A stretch of 64,000 nt of DNA from Aureisphaera sp963669405 (GTDB taxonomy: Bacteria; Bacteroidota; Bacteroidia; Flavobacteriales; Flavobacteriaceae): positions 1,612,001 through 1,676,000 of the forward strand of contig CAXXHF010000002.1 of the NCBI GenBank assembly GCA_963669405.2. Reading direction: 5' to 3'. The notes under the pieces are model-generated. The model was not told the origin of the DNA and made no database searches. It worked only from the letters and a program-made list of their open reading frames with translations. Position 1 is the first letter of the stretch; every line of letters begins with the position of its first letter. The position numbers and the translations under genes were made by a program. Shown here one piece after another: positions 45,457-55,072 of the stretch.

Positions 45457-45490
45457 AAAAAAGCGCCCAATGGAACAAACCATGGACGCT
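45457..45490 (-). terminator. Terminator after the lipocalin-like lipoprotein gene
   Basis: Arms agcgcccaatgg (45462-45473) and ccatggacgct (45480-45490) pair with one bulged A and one pair that is G-U in the minus RNA. The minus strand then has a U run. About 20 bp after the stop codon at 45509. Confidence 0.75.
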
Positions 45491-45508
45491 GTATTTTGAA
45501 GTTAAATC

Positions 45509-46051
45509 TTATTGACGGTTAAACAGGATTTCACCTGTTAACTCATAGGATTCACCAGTTGTTGGATTGTTGTTGATATCAGTATATCCCATTCCAAATT
45601 GAGTTTGTGAAAAGGCAGTTACATCATACGTATCATTCTCTGTAAAACCGTTTCTAATGTAAGTAAGTGTAATTGTTTCAGCGGAAGCATTTAAAGTATA
45701 GGTCCCTGAATAGTTTTCAATAATAATTTCAGTGTCAATTAAAGGTGTTTCTCCAGCTACCGTAATAGTCTCTGTAATTCGATATTGAACATCGATAGAG
45801 AAATCGCCATTGGCTTCAAATACAAAGGATCCTTGGAAGGTATCTCCAACAACATTGGTGTTTGAATCAATAGGCACTCCATTAATTAAATAAACTTCAT
45901 CCACATTTTCAATGTACGAGTTCATAACATAAGTACCCGCTAGGTTCTCATTGTTCAACAGGAAAGTCTCTTCTCCCCCATCATCATCTTTTTTACAACT
46001 CACTACCACAAGGGCTAGGGTAACAACAAATAGTAATTTTTTAAAGCTCAT
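45509..46051 (-). CDS. Lipocalin-like lipoprotein
   Basis: 180 residues. Lipoprotein signal with lipobox VVVSC, acylated Cys about residue 19, followed by KKDDDGG, which resembles the acidic surface-export signal seen in Bacteroidota lipoproteins. The rest is nine or so alternating beta strands (LAGTYVMNSYIEN, GSFVFEANGDFSIDV, YSGTYTLNASAETITLTY) typical of the lipocalin-like DUF families of the phylum. Ligand unknown. Monocistronic, with its own terminator. Divergent from the DUF6268 gene. Confidence 0.75.
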   Translation of the reverse strand: MSFKKLLFVVTLALVVVSCKKDDDGGEETFLLNNENLAGTYVMNSYIENVDEVYLINGVPIDSNTNVVGDTFQGSFVFEANGDFSIDVQYRITETITVAGETPLIDTEIIIENYSGTYTLNASAETITLTYIRNGFTENDTYDVTAFSQTQFGMGYTDINNNPTTGESYELTGEILFNRQ

Positions 46052-46175
46052 AGATTATAGATTTTCCACAAAGATATTGCCTTTTCAGGACTGAAGTTTC
46101 CTACACTTTCATTTTATTTCCCTAAGTTACTAACACAAATTTTCTATATTTAGCCCAACCAACAACTCTTTTACA

Positions 46176-47090
46176 TTGAAGAAACTACTCATAGCTTTAT
46201 TGCTATTCTCCTCCTCCATCTACTCTCAAGACTATGTGGATTTGTTGAAAATAGGATACGGACAAACATTTAACAACGATTTTGAAGGGACCGATAGCAG
46301 CACAGAGGTCAAAACATTTGAAACAGACCTTACTTTCCCTGTTGTCTTAAGTGACAAACACACTTTAATTACTGGTGGACTCTTTAGCAGAAACAACCTT
46401 CAGTTGTTCCCTCAGGCTGATTTTACAAGCCTATACAGCAGCACCTTAAAAGTAGGATGGGCTACCACTTGGAACGAGAAATGGAGTTCTACGCTTGTAG
46501 CCCTGCCCAAAATTGCATCGGACTATAAAGACATAGACGGGGACGATTTTTACTTTGGAGGTATTGCATTATTGAAATACAAAAAGAAAGAAAATCTCAT
46601 CTATAAATTTGGTCTATATGCATCCTCTGAAGCTTTTGGTGTTTTTAGCACGCCAATTTTTGGATGGTATTACTTGAGTCCTAACAGTCAGTTTGAGATG
46701 GACGTATCACTGCCTATTTCGTTTAATATTAACTACACCCAAGGAGTTTTTACCTATGGGATGGATTACATAGGCATAGGTCGTAGTTTTAACATAGATG
46801 AAAATAATGCTGATGTTTATGTAGATCTAAGTTCTTTAGAGTTTGCCCCTTATTTGCAGTTCAATGCATTTGAAAAAAGTGTGCTACTACGAGCAAAACT
46901 TGGATACTCAAGTAATGATTACGAAGTATATAGAAAAGGTGAAAAAATAGATTTGGGTATTGCTGCATTAAGCTTTGGGGATGATAGAGAATTACTGAAC
47001 CCAACTTTAAGCGGGGGCTTCTTTTTACGTTTTGAAGCGATCTATCGGTTTAACATTCCAAAAAAAGATGAGGATCCCGAAAAAAAGTGA
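46176..47090 (+). CDS. DUF6268-type outer-membrane beta-barrel protein
   Basis: 304 residues starting with TTG at 46176. The signal peptide (MKKLLIALLLFSSSIYSQ) begins exactly there and no ATG is available, so the TTG start is well supported. The body has about ten to twelve amphipathic strands ending FEAIYRFNI before a charged tail. The fold matches the DUF6268 outer-membrane barrel family; function unknown. The tail end is close to the next gene (Zn-ribbon protein, ATG 12 bp later), so the three plus-strand genes to 48148 look like one operon. Confidence 0.8.
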   Translation: MKKLLIALLLFSSSIYSQDYVDLLKIGYGQTFNNDFEGTDSSTEVKTFETDLTFPVVLSDKHTLITGGLFSRNNLQLFPQADFTSLYSSTLKVGWATTWNEKWSSTLVALPKIASDYKDIDGDDFYFGGIALLKYKKKENLIYKFGLYASSEAFGVFSTPIFGWYYLSPNSQFEMDVSLPISFNINYTQGVFTYGMDYIGIGRSFNIDENNADVYVDLSSLEFAPYLQFNAFEKSVLLRAKLGYSSNDYEVYRKGEKIDLGIAALSFGDDRELLNPTLSGGFFLRFEAIYRFNIPKKDEDPEKK

Positions 47091-47101
47091 TAGCTTTAAG
47101 T

Positions 47102-47452
47102 ATGGAAAAACAATGTCCGGAATGTGGGGATAAAATTATAGGGCGTTCCGATAAAAAGTTCTGTAGTGACGCCTGTCGGAATGCACACAACAATGCCTTA
47201 AACAAGGACACCAAAAACATCATCCGTACTACTAATAACCGTCTCCGAAAAAACCATCGTATCCTAGAGGCGCTAAACACAAAGGATAAAACCAAAGTCA
47301 CCAAAGCAAGGTTGATGAAACATGGTTTTTTGTTCGATTACTTTACAGGAATGTATACCACCAAAAAAGGCGATATCTACTTTTATGTTTACGACCAAGG
47401 GTATCTAGCTCTGGACAATGATTATTATTTACTGGTAAAAAGAGAGTTTTAG
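47102..47452 (+). CDS. DUF2116-type zinc-ribbon protein
   Basis: 116 residues from ATG 47102; a GTG at 47087 overlapping the previous stop is less likely because the family starts with the Zn motif. N-terminal zinc ribbon CPECGDK-x10-CSDACRNAHNN (Cys-x2-Cys ... Cys-x3-Cys), then a basic helical part (RLRKNHRILEAL) and a C-terminal beta segment (IYFYVYDQGYLALD). Small nucleic-acid- or protein-binding protein by its look; role unknown. The next gene starts directly after the stop codon, with no gap. Confidence 0.82.
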   Translation: MEKQCPECGDKIIGRSDKKFCSDACRNAHNNALNKDTKNIIRTTNNRLRKNHRILEALNTKDKTKVTKARLMKHGFLFDYFTGMYTTKKGDIYFYVYDQGYLALDNDYYLLVKREF

Positions 47453-48148
47453 ATGCTTTTATTTATTGCCATAGCAGTCGAAAATTTATTACCCTTCTTG
47501 TTTATAGGGGTAATACTCACAATATTTGCCGTATCATATTTCTTTCATGAAAAACAGGTCATTTTACGTGAGCTTCGGAAAACTAAGGCTAAATCCATGC
47601 TACGGATTTCAAATGGAGAATACGTTAAAATTATAGGTAAGGCACTCTATGTAAATGAACTGATTCAGGCTCCCATTTCACTTAGAAAGTGTATTCTATA
47701 CCAAACCAAGGTAAAACAAAAACAGAGTAAGAATAGTTGGTCCACCATCATAGATGAAACGAGTAAAACTGATTTTTTTATTGAAGTTAAGGGAGAGACG
47801 GCCATTGTATCTTTAGGAGATTCTAAAGGGAATAAAAAAATCTATCTAGAAAAGGACAAGAAAGAAAACTCGGGCGTTTGGAATGACCCCAATGATAGGT
47901 TAAAGGTTTACCTTCAAAAACATAATGAAAAAGCAACTTCTTGGTTAGGTTTTAATAAAACCATGAAGTATCACGAAGGAATCATTGAAAATGGAGAAAT
48001 GATTGTCATAAAAGGAATCGCGCAATGGAAACAACTTTCAGAACCAATCAATGGATATGGTTATTCCAAAATACTCACGATAACGGGCAACACACAAAAT
48101 CCATTAATCATTACAGATCTAAAAAAAGCCCAAATTGAAAAAAAATAG
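47453..48148 (+). CDS. GIDE-domain (MULAN/MAPL-like) membrane protein without RING
   Basis: 231 residues. One N-terminal transmembrane segment (about 12-31), a basic juxtamembrane stretch, then a GIDE-like domain (about 45-215): MLRISNGEYVKIIGKA, IQAPISLRKCILYQTKV, FFIEVKGETAIV and GIIENGEMIVIKGIAQW. In animals GIDE is the intermembrane-space domain of the mitochondrial E3 ligase MUL1; bacterial versions lack the RING and have unknown function. The start directly follows the zinc-ribbon gene, so they are co-expressed. No catalytic residues identified. Confidence 0.72.
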   Translation: MLLFIAIAVENLLPFLFIGVILTIFAVSYFFHEKQVILRELRKTKAKSMLRISNGEYVKIIGKALYVNELIQAPISLRKCILYQTKVKQKQSKNSWSTIIDETSKTDFFIEVKGETAIVSLGDSKGNKKIYLEKDKKENSGVWNDPNDRLKVYLQKHNEKATSWLGFNKTMKYHEGIIENGEMIVIKGIAQWKQLSEPINGYGYSKILTITGNTQNPLIITDLKKAQIEKK

Positions 48149-48154
48149 ACGCAC

Positions 48155-48619
48155 CTACTTCCAGTTGTTGCCTTTCAGTTGAAGGGCTGCTTTCAATACA
48201 TCTTTTTGACTAATGAGTCCTACCAATTTTCCATCATGGACTATGGGGAAACGTCTCCTTCGGGAATTCAAAAAACGATCTGCAGCATCAAAAACATTCA
48301 TCTCGCCATCAATAGTTTCTACTTCGGTAGCCATATGCTGCTCTACTTTTACATCTTCCATGGGCTGATTGTAATAACGGCTATTACTTATCTGTTTCAT
48401 ACAATCGCCTTCGGAGATAATTCCAATCAATTCATATTTTTCGTTCACTACCGGACCTCCAGAAATTTTCTTCCTAATTAAGGTATCCATCACTTCCATG
48501 ACACTCTGGTCTGGTCTAAAAGTTACCAAATTAGTACTCATATAATCTGAAACTTTTATGTTTTCTGAAGAACCTTTATTAGGCTTAACCCTTCTTCCTA
48601 TGTAACTTTTAATTCCCAT
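48155..48619 (-). CDS. CBS-domain protein
   Basis: 154 residues, two tandem CBS domains (about 24-82 and 92-150: MSTNLVTFRPDQSVMEVMDTL, GIISEGDCMKQI; MATEVETIDGEMNVFDAADRF, GLISQKDVLKA). A short basic N-terminus precedes them. CBS pairs bind adenine nucleotides or S-adenosylmethionine and regulate partners; no attached effector domain is present. Convergent to the GIDE gene with a 6-bp gap and alone on the minus strand. Confidence 0.92.
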   Translation of the reverse strand: MGIKSYIGRRVKPNKGSSENIKVSDYMSTNLVTFRPDQSVMEVMDTLIRKKISGGPVVNEKYELIGIISEGDCMKQISNSRYYNQPMEDVKVEQHMATEVETIDGEMNVFDAADRFLNSRRRRFPIVHDGKLVGLISQKDVLKAALQLKGNNWK

Positions 48620-48758
48620 AATGTTAGGTTTTTAGCTTCTTAAAGATAGCAAAAATTATCGACTCCATATATGCTTGGATAACCCAAGCAGGGAATGAAA
48701 AAAAGGCAAATATTGTTTCCGTAAGAATGCTTACTTTTAGGAAACCAAACCAAACTTA

Positions 48759-51107
48759 ATGAAACGACAGCACGCTCTCCTATCCTTCATACTTTTACTA
48801 GCATTAATTTATTACAGTTTTTATAGCCTCATGCCTAGTAAAGCAGTACCAGCTTCGGCTCCCGAAACAGAATTCTCTGCAGAAAGAGCCTTAATCCCAT
48901 TAAAGGAAATTACCAAAGCCCCACACTTTATTGGAAATGATGAACATACGCGTGTACGTGAATACTTGGTACAACAATTAGAAAGTCTAGGATTATCTGA
49001 TGTACAGACCCAAGAAGGATTTATTTACAATGATTGGGGAGGCTTGGTAAAACCCATTAATATTTTGGGGCGTATTAAAGGAACACAACCTGGGAACTCG
49101 CTATTAATATTTTCGCATTATGACAGTGCATTGGTTCCTTCATTTGGGGCAAGTGATGCCGGTAGTGGTATTGTAACTATTTTGGAAAGCTTAAGAGCTT
49201 ATATGGCCAAAGACATTCAACCTAAAAATGACATTGTTGTTTTATTTACGGATGCAGAAGAGATAGGGCTGGATGGTGCAGATCTTTTTGTGAATCAACA
49301 TAAATGGGCTAAAGATGTCCGTCTTGCACTCAATTTTGAAGCCCGAGGAAGCGGTGGCCCGAGTAATATGATTCTGGAAAGCAACCAAGGAAATCATAAT
49401 ATCATTCAATCCTTCATAAATGCTGGTGTACAATTTCCGGTAGCTTCTTCTCTCATGTACAGTATTTACAAAATGCTTCCAAACGATACTGACTCTACTG
49501 TACTTCGAGAAGACGGTGATATTGACGGATTGTTCTTTGCATTTATTGATGATCATTTTGATTATCACACCGCCAATGACAGTTTTGAAAATCTGGATAG
49601 AAATACCCTGCAGCACCAAGGAAGTTATTTGCTACCACTTTTACATCATTATGCCGATGCAGATCTTTCCAACTTAAAAAATGAACAAGATGATGTATAT
49701 GTCAATCTTCCCTTTATTAAAATGATTAGCTATCCGTTTTCATGGATACTACCCATGCTATTAATAGCTGTTTTCATTTTCATTGCGTTGGTATTTGTTG
49801 GGTTGAAAAAAAGAAAGCTTAATGGTAAGGATATTGGAAAAGGATTAGGTGCTTTGTTTACATCACTTATCATTTGTGGACTCATAGGCTATTTTGGCTG
49901 GAGCTTACTACTTAAAATCTATCCTCAATACCAAGAAATCGATCACGGTTTTACCTATAATGGACATACGTATATCGCTTTTTTTGTGGTGCTTTCACTT
50001 GCGATAACCTTCATGGTATACCGTAGATTTCAAATTAAGAATGTAGCAAGTGCATATATTGCCCCTCTTTTACTATGGATTATCATCAATACTGTTGTTT
50101 TCTTTATCATTAAAGGAGGTGCCTTTTTTATTATCCCTGTGTTTTTCGGATTACTCTCTCTTTGGATACTCCTTCGCCAACAAAAGCCAAGTCTGTTATT
50201 GTTTGTTCTTTTAAGTGCACCAGCTATTTTCATATTTGCACCACTTATTCAATTCTTCCCGGTAGGACTCGGTTTAAAAATGCTAGTAGCTAGTTGTGTA
50301 TTCACAGTACTACTATTTGGGTTGCTCTATAATGTATTAGGCTTCTACAAAATGAAGCGTTTGTTCTCTATCTTCTTTTTTATTCTTGCTGCTGGCTTTT
50401 TCATTAGTGCGCATTTTGATAGTGATTACAACGAGGAACGCCAAAAGCCAACCAGCCTGTTGTATTATCAAAATGCTATTACAGGTAATTCCTATTGGGT
50501 AACGTATGATGAAAATCCAGACGAATGGGTACGTGGATATCTAGGCGATACCCCTGAAGAAGCTTCAAAATATGTTACTAGCTCTGCAGGAAGTAAATAC
50601 AATACGGGATATCGTTTTGCCGCGCCAGCACCCAATATCGAAATTCCAAACTTCAATTTACGTATGGAAAAAGATACTGTTGCTAGCAATCTTCAAGAAG
50701 TAACGTTCACCCTCTTACCCAAAAGAGATGTACACATCCTGCGTCTGTATGCAGATTCTACCGTTACTTTTAATTCACTTGCCTATAACGGTATGAAAGT
50801 ACAACCCGATAGTACTGGAAACATTTTGGGGGATCGTAAAAGTAATTTCTTGATGCATTACAATGTATCTGAAAATGATTCTTTGGAAGTCTCCTATAGT
50901 TTACCCATTGGAATCGATCCAAAATTCAGTGTACTCGAATATTCTCTGGATCTCATGCAAAATCCATTGTTCACGATTAATCGAAGACCAAATCATACTA
51001 TGCCTTCTCCTTTTGTAACTACAGATGCTGTAATAGTAAAAAGAAACCTAGATTTGGCAGCTCTAAGAATCATTAACGATACTATAGTCTCTCCACCTAA
51101 TGAGTAA
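48759..51107 (+). CDS. M28-family membrane metallopeptidase
   Basis: 782 residues. One N-terminal transmembrane segment, then an M28 aminopeptidase-type domain about 75-310 with zinc ligands His about 120 (SHYDSAL), Asp about 131 (SDAGSG), Glu about 166 (DAEEIGLDG) and His about 269 (DYHTAND). After this come about eight to nine transmembrane helices (about 325-565) and a C-terminal extracytoplasmic beta domain (about 590-782). This layout resembles eukaryotic ERMP1/FXNA. Probably trims peptides in the periplasm. Overlaps the following gene by 8 bp, suggesting co-translation. Confidence 0.88.
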   Translation: MKRQHALLSFILLLALIYYSFYSLMPSKAVPASAPETEFSAERALIPLKEITKAPHFIGNDEHTRVREYLVQQLESLGLSDVQTQEGFIYNDWGGLVKPINILGRIKGTQPGNSLLIFSHYDSALVPSFGASDAGSGIVTILESLRAYMAKDIQPKNDIVVLFTDAEEIGLDGADLFVNQHKWAKDVRLALNFEARGSGGPSNMILESNQGNHNIIQSFINAGVQFPVASSLMYSIYKMLPNDTDSTVLREDGDIDGLFFAFIDDHFDYHTANDSFENLDRNTLQHQGSYLLPLLHHYADADLSNLKNEQDDVYVNLPFIKMISYPFSWILPMLLIAVFIFIALVFVGLKKRKLNGKDIGKGLGALFTSLIICGLIGYFGWSLLLKIYPQYQEIDHGFTYNGHTYIAFFVVLSLAITFMVYRRFQIKNVASAYIAPLLLWIIINTVVFFIIKGGAFFIIPVFFGLLSLWILLRQQKPSLLLFVLLSAPAIFIFAPLIQFFPVGLGLKMLVASCVFTVLLFGLLYNVLGFYKMKRLFSIFFFILAAGFFISAHFDSDYNEERQKPTSLLYYQNAITGNSYWVTYDENPDEWVRGYLGDTPEEASKYVTSSAGSKYNTGYRFAAPAPNIEIPNFNLRMEKDTVASNLQEVTFTLLPKRDVHILRLYADSTVTFNSLAYNGMKVQPDSTGNILGDRKSNFLMHYNVSENDSLEVSYSLPIGIDPKFSVLEYSLDLMQNPLFTINRRPNHTMPSPFVTTDAVIVKRNLDLAALRIINDTIVSPPNE

Positions 51108-51903
51108 AAATATTGGTATTGCTGGATTGGGCTGGTTAGGGTTACCTCTTGCCCATCGTTTAAAAACTTTGGGATATACCATAAAAGGAAGTGTTTCTTC
51201 TTTGGAAAAAGCCCATCAATTGCAAAAAAACGGCATAGACACTTATGACGTTATGATTTCTGAAAGTGGGGTTTCAGGAAGTATCAATGGTTTTTTAAAA
51301 AATGTAGAAGATCTCATCATTATGATACCCCCTGGACTTCGTAGAAATACGGGATCAGATTATGTAATGAAAATGTCCCATTTTTTATCAAAAATTGAAG
51401 CATCCCACGTACAGAATATTGTATTTGTTAGTAGTACATCTGTCTATGGAGATGCCCAAGGAAAAGTGACCGAGAAAGATCTACCCAAACCCGAAAACGA
51501 AGCAGGCCGGCAGTTGTTCCAAGTGGAGCAACTATTTTTTACCTCAAAATGCAACTCTAGTATTGTGCGTTTTGGTGGATTATATGGAGGAAGCCGACAA
51601 CCCGCACGTTATTTGGCAGGTCGTGAAAACCTTCATAATGGAAGGGCTCCTGTAAATCTTATTCACCGCAATGACTGTATATCGCTTCTTGTAGAAATTA
51701 TAAATCAGCAAGCATACGGGCATATTTTTAATGCTGTTCATCCCAATCATCCTCCCAAATCAAATTATTACATTCAGAAAGCAAAAGATTTAGACTTGGA
51801 ACCTCCTAAATTTTTAAAAGAAGAAACTGAAGAAACCTACAAACAGGTAGATTCCGTTCACTTAAAAAAACTCTTGAACTTCAGCTTTTCTGAATCGCTC
51901 TAG
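51100..51903 (+). CDS. NAD(P)-dependent epimerase/dehydratase-like SDR protein
   Basis: 267 residues, Rossmann fold with NAD(P)-binding motif GIAGLGWLGLP at the N-terminus, FVSSTSVYGDAQG about 107-119 and RFGGLYGG further on. The catalytic YxxxK is not clear, so it may be an atypical SDR like YeeZ. Substrate unknown. Its ATG lies 8 bp inside the M28 peptidase frame. Confidence 0.82.
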   Translation: MSKNIGIAGLGWLGLPLAHRLKTLGYTIKGSVSSLEKAHQLQKNGIDTYDVMISESGVSGSINGFLKNVEDLIIMIPPGLRRNTGSDYVMKMSHFLSKIEASHVQNIVFVSSTSVYGDAQGKVTEKDLPKPENEAGRQLFQVEQLFFTSKCNSSIVRFGGLYGGSRQPARYLAGRENLHNGRAPVNLIHRNDCISLLVEIINQQAYGHIFNAVHPNHPPKSNYYIQKAKDLDLEPPKFLKEETEETYKQVDSVHLKKLLNFSFSESL

Positions 51904-51954
51904 GATTTTACAATTATCGTTATCTTTAGAAATCCAATTTTTAAACCATCCCTC

Positions 51955-54900
51955 ATGAAAAACTATTACTTCTCATCACTGGTGCTTTTTATTTTTCTGT
52001 CGAGTTCCTGTTATTCGTATGGACAGACGTATGATGAAAGCTTATACGGTGCGCTTGAATATAGGTTAATTGGCCCATTTAGAGGCGGAAGGAGTGCTGC
52101 AGTTACTGGAGTCCCCAACAAACCCAACCTTTTTTATTTTGGAGCTACGGGTGGAGGAATCTGGAAAACCAAGGACGGAGGTAGAGCATGGGAAAACATT
52201 AGTGATGGTTTCTTTGGAGGATCTATTGGAGCAATTGAAGTTGCCGAAAGTGATCCCAATGTTATTTACGTAGGCGGAGGTGAAAAAACCGTTCGAGGAA
52301 ATGTATCTTCAGGATACGGTATTTGGAAATCGGAAAACGCTGGGAAAACATGGATTCAGAGTGGTCTCAAAAAAGGGAGACATATCCCCAGAATTGCTGT
52401 TCACCCCAAAGATCACAATATAGTATATGCAGCAGTTTTAGGAAATATTTATAAACCTACACAAGATCGAGGAGTTTATAAAAGCACAGATGGAGGAACT
52501 ACTTGGCGAAAAACTCTTTTCTCCAATGAAAATGCAGGAGCCGTAGATTTAGCTATGGATCCTAACAATCCTAGAATTTTGTATGCCTCTACTTGGAACG
52601 TAAGACGTACTCCCTATAGTTTAAGCAGTGGTGGAGAGGGTTCTGCATTATGGAAAAGCACTGATAGTGGGGAAACCTGGAAAGAAATTTCAAAAAACAA
52701 AGGATTTCCAAAAGACACACTGGGAATAATTGGAGTTACCGTTTCTCCAGTGAACAGTGAACGCGTGTGGGCCATTGTTGAAAACAAAGAAAAAGGAGGA
52801 GTCTATCGCAGTGATGATGGTGGTGAAAACTGGACACAGGTGAACAGTGAACGTAAATTACGGCAAAGAGCTTGGTATTACACCCGTATTTATGCCGATA
52901 CCAAAGATGAAGACATTGTTTATGTACTCAATGTTAGATACCACAAAAGTACTGATGGAGGAAAGACTTATGAAACCTATAATGCTCCACATGGAGACCA
53001 TCATGATCTTTGGATTGCTCCAGAAAACCCAGACAGGATGATTATAGGGGATGATGGAGGTGCTCAGGTTACCTATGATGGAGGTGAGACATGGAGTACC
53101 TATCACAACCAACCAACTTCTCAATTTTATCGCGTTACTACAGATAATGCCTTTCCGTATCGAATTTATGTTGCCCAACAGGATAATAGTACCATTCGTA
53201 TTCCACACAGAACCGAAGGTTGGAATATCGATGAAGATGATTGGGAACGTACCGCAGGTGGAGAAAGCGCCCATATTGCTATAGACCCCGAAAATAATGA
53301 CATTGTATATGGAGGGAGTTACGACGGATTTCTAACACGCTACAACCATAAAACCAATACCGTTAGAAGTATAAGCGTTTGGCCCGATAATCCAATGGGG
53401 CATGGAGCAGAGGATATGAAATATCGTTTTCAGTGGAATTTCCCTATTTTCTTCTCTCCCCATGACCCTAACAAATTATATACTGCTTCCAATCATTTAC
53501 ATGTTTCTACCAATGAAGGGCAAAGCTGGAAAGTAATTAGTCCAGATCTTACCCGTAACGATCCTACCAAGTTAGTTCCTTCTGGAGGCCCTATTACCAA
53601 GGACAATACTTCGGTGGAATATTACTGTACCATCTTTGCAGCTGCAGAAAGTCCTGTTACTCAAGGTTTGCTTTGGGTTGGTAGTGATGATGGGCTGATT
53701 CATGTGTCTAGAGATGGCGGTCAAAACTGGGAAAATGTTACCCCTAAGGGAATGCCAGAATGGATGATGATCAATAGCATTGAACCTTCAAGGTTCAATG
53801 CCGGTACCTGCTATGTAGCTGGAACAAAATACAAAACTGGAGATTTTGCTCCTTATCTATATAAAACAGATGACTACGGGAAGACATGGAAAAAAATCAC
53901 CAACGGAATTTCCGCAGAACATTTTACACGTGTATTGCGCGAAGACCCAACCAAAAAAGGGATGCTCTATGCAGGAACTGAAACCGGAATGTATGTTTCA
54001 TTTAATGATGGAGCGCAGTGGCAACCTTTTCAACTTAACTTACCCATTGTTCCTATTACCGATCTAGCTTTAAAAGACAATAACCTTATTGTAGCAACTC
54101 AGGGAAGAAGTCTTTGGATTATAGACGATTTAACGGTGCTATATCAATTGGCCAATGCCAAAGGGAAAGGGAATTATTTATTCAAACCGAAAGAAACATA
54201 CCGCATGGGAGGTAACAGTAGAAAAGGGTCCTTAACCACTGGAACCAATCACCCAGCAGGTGTAATAACGTATTTCAATCTAGAAGACCCTAAAGACAAG
54301 GAGGTAAAACTCAGTTTTCTGAATATGAAAAATGATACTCTAAAAACCTTTAGCACCAAAAGCAAAAAAGACAAACTAACTGTAGAGAAAGGAGCCAATA
54401 TATTCTCATGGGATACTCGTGGAAAAGGTGCAGAACGACTTAAAGGAATGATTCTTTGGTGGGCCAGCACCAATGCTCCAAAAGCTGTTCCCGGTGAATA
54501 TAAAGTAGTTCTTGAGGTTGATGAAGAAATACAATCCCAAAATTTCACCATTTCTCCTGATAAGAATGCAGAAACTGATTTAGCAGGAATGCAGCTTCAG
54601 TATGACTTTATTTCGGATATCAATAAAACTGTGGATAAAGCCCATAAATCAATAAAAAAGATACGAAAGATCAATAGTCAATTAGAAGCATTTCAAAAGC
54701 AATACAAAGAAAATGAAGAAGTAAAAGACCTTATTGAAAAAGCAAAAAAGCTAGGTGATCAATTTTCTGAAATTGAAAAAGCATTATATCAAACAAAAAA
54801 TCGTAGTGGTCAAGATCCCCTAAACTTTCCTATAAAACTTACCAATAAGTTAGCGCATCTTAACAGTTTGGTAGGTATGGACGATTTTCCTCCTACCGAA

Positions 54901-55050
54901 CAGGATATTGCTGTAAAAAATGAACTGACTCAAAAGATCAATGTTGAATTGGTGAAATTTGAAAACTTAGTATCACAAGAAGTTTCAGAGTTCAATGCTG
55001 CTTTCAATAATTTGAATTTAAATTACCTATTCATAGAAGAGGATAAGTAA
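51955..55050 (+). CDS. Secreted VPS10/BNR-repeat propeller protein
   Basis: 1031 residues. Signal peptide 1-23 (CYSYGQ). A large sortilin-like propeller (about 30-720) with many Asp-boxes (STDGGTTW, STDSGETW, SDDGGENW, STNEGQSW, SRDGGQNW), followed by an Ig/FN3-like region (about 730-855) and a helical C-terminal part (about 860-1031) with lysine/glutamate-rich heptads. NCBI-style family naming would be VPS10 domain-containing or glycosyl hydrolase, but no glycosidase catalytic pair is evident. No T9SS sorting domain is seen, unlike the other propeller protein in this window, so it may remain in the periplasm. Confidence 0.88.
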   Translation: MKNYYFSSLVLFIFLSSSCYSYGQTYDESLYGALEYRLIGPFRGGRSAAVTGVPNKPNLFYFGATGGGIWKTKDGGRAWENISDGFFGGSIGAIEVAESDPNVIYVGGGEKTVRGNVSSGYGIWKSENAGKTWIQSGLKKGRHIPRIAVHPKDHNIVYAAVLGNIYKPTQDRGVYKSTDGGTTWRKTLFSNENAGAVDLAMDPNNPRILYASTWNVRRTPYSLSSGGEGSALWKSTDSGETWKEISKNKGFPKDTLGIIGVTVSPVNSERVWAIVENKEKGGVYRSDDGGENWTQVNSERKLRQRAWYYTRIYADTKDEDIVYVLNVRYHKSTDGGKTYETYNAPHGDHHDLWIAPENPDRMIIGDDGGAQVTYDGGETWSTYHNQPTSQFYRVTTDNAFPYRIYVAQQDNSTIRIPHRTEGWNIDEDDWERTAGGESAHIAIDPENNDIVYGGSYDGFLTRYNHKTNTVRSISVWPDNPMGHGAEDMKYRFQWNFPIFFSPHDPNKLYTASNHLHVSTNEGQSWKVISPDLTRNDPTKLVPSGGPITKDNTSVEYYCTIFAAAESPVTQGLLWVGSDDGLIHVSRDGGQNWENVTPKGMPEWMMINSIEPSRFNAGTCYVAGTKYKTGDFAPYLYKTDDYGKTWKKITNGISAEHFTRVLREDPTKKGMLYAGTETGMYVSFNDGAQWQPFQLNLPIVPITDLALKDNNLIVATQGRSLWIIDDLTVLYQLANAKGKGNYLFKPKETYRMGGNSRKGSLTTGTNHPAGVITYFNLEDPKDKEVKLSFLNMKNDTLKTFSTKSKKDKLTVEKGANIFSWDTRGKGAERLKGMILWWASTNAPKAVPGEYKVVLEVDEEIQSQNFTISPDKNAETDLAGMQLQYDFISDINKTVDKAHKSIKKIRKINSQLEAFQKQYKENEEVKDLIEKAKKLGDQFSEIEKALYQTKNRSGQDPLNFPIKLTNKLAHLNSLVGMDDFPPTEQDIAVKNELTQKINVELVKFENLVSQEVSEFNAAFNNLNLNYLFIEEDK

Positions 55051-55057
55051 CCAAGCG

Positions 55058-55065
55058 TATCTTTG
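55058..55065 (+). promoter_or_regulatory. -7 element (TATCTTTG) just before hemJ
   Basis: Exact TAnnTTTG match ending 7 bp before the hemJ ATG at 55073. The predicted transcript has a leader of only a few nucleotides. No clear -33 TTG. Confidence 0.5.
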
Positions 55066-55072
55066 CGGGCTC

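Noticed and set aside
52858..53274. 138-codon minus-strand frame inside the VPS10-type gene
   Set aside because: Antisense shadow of a clearly coding gene with no recognisable family, signal or promoter.
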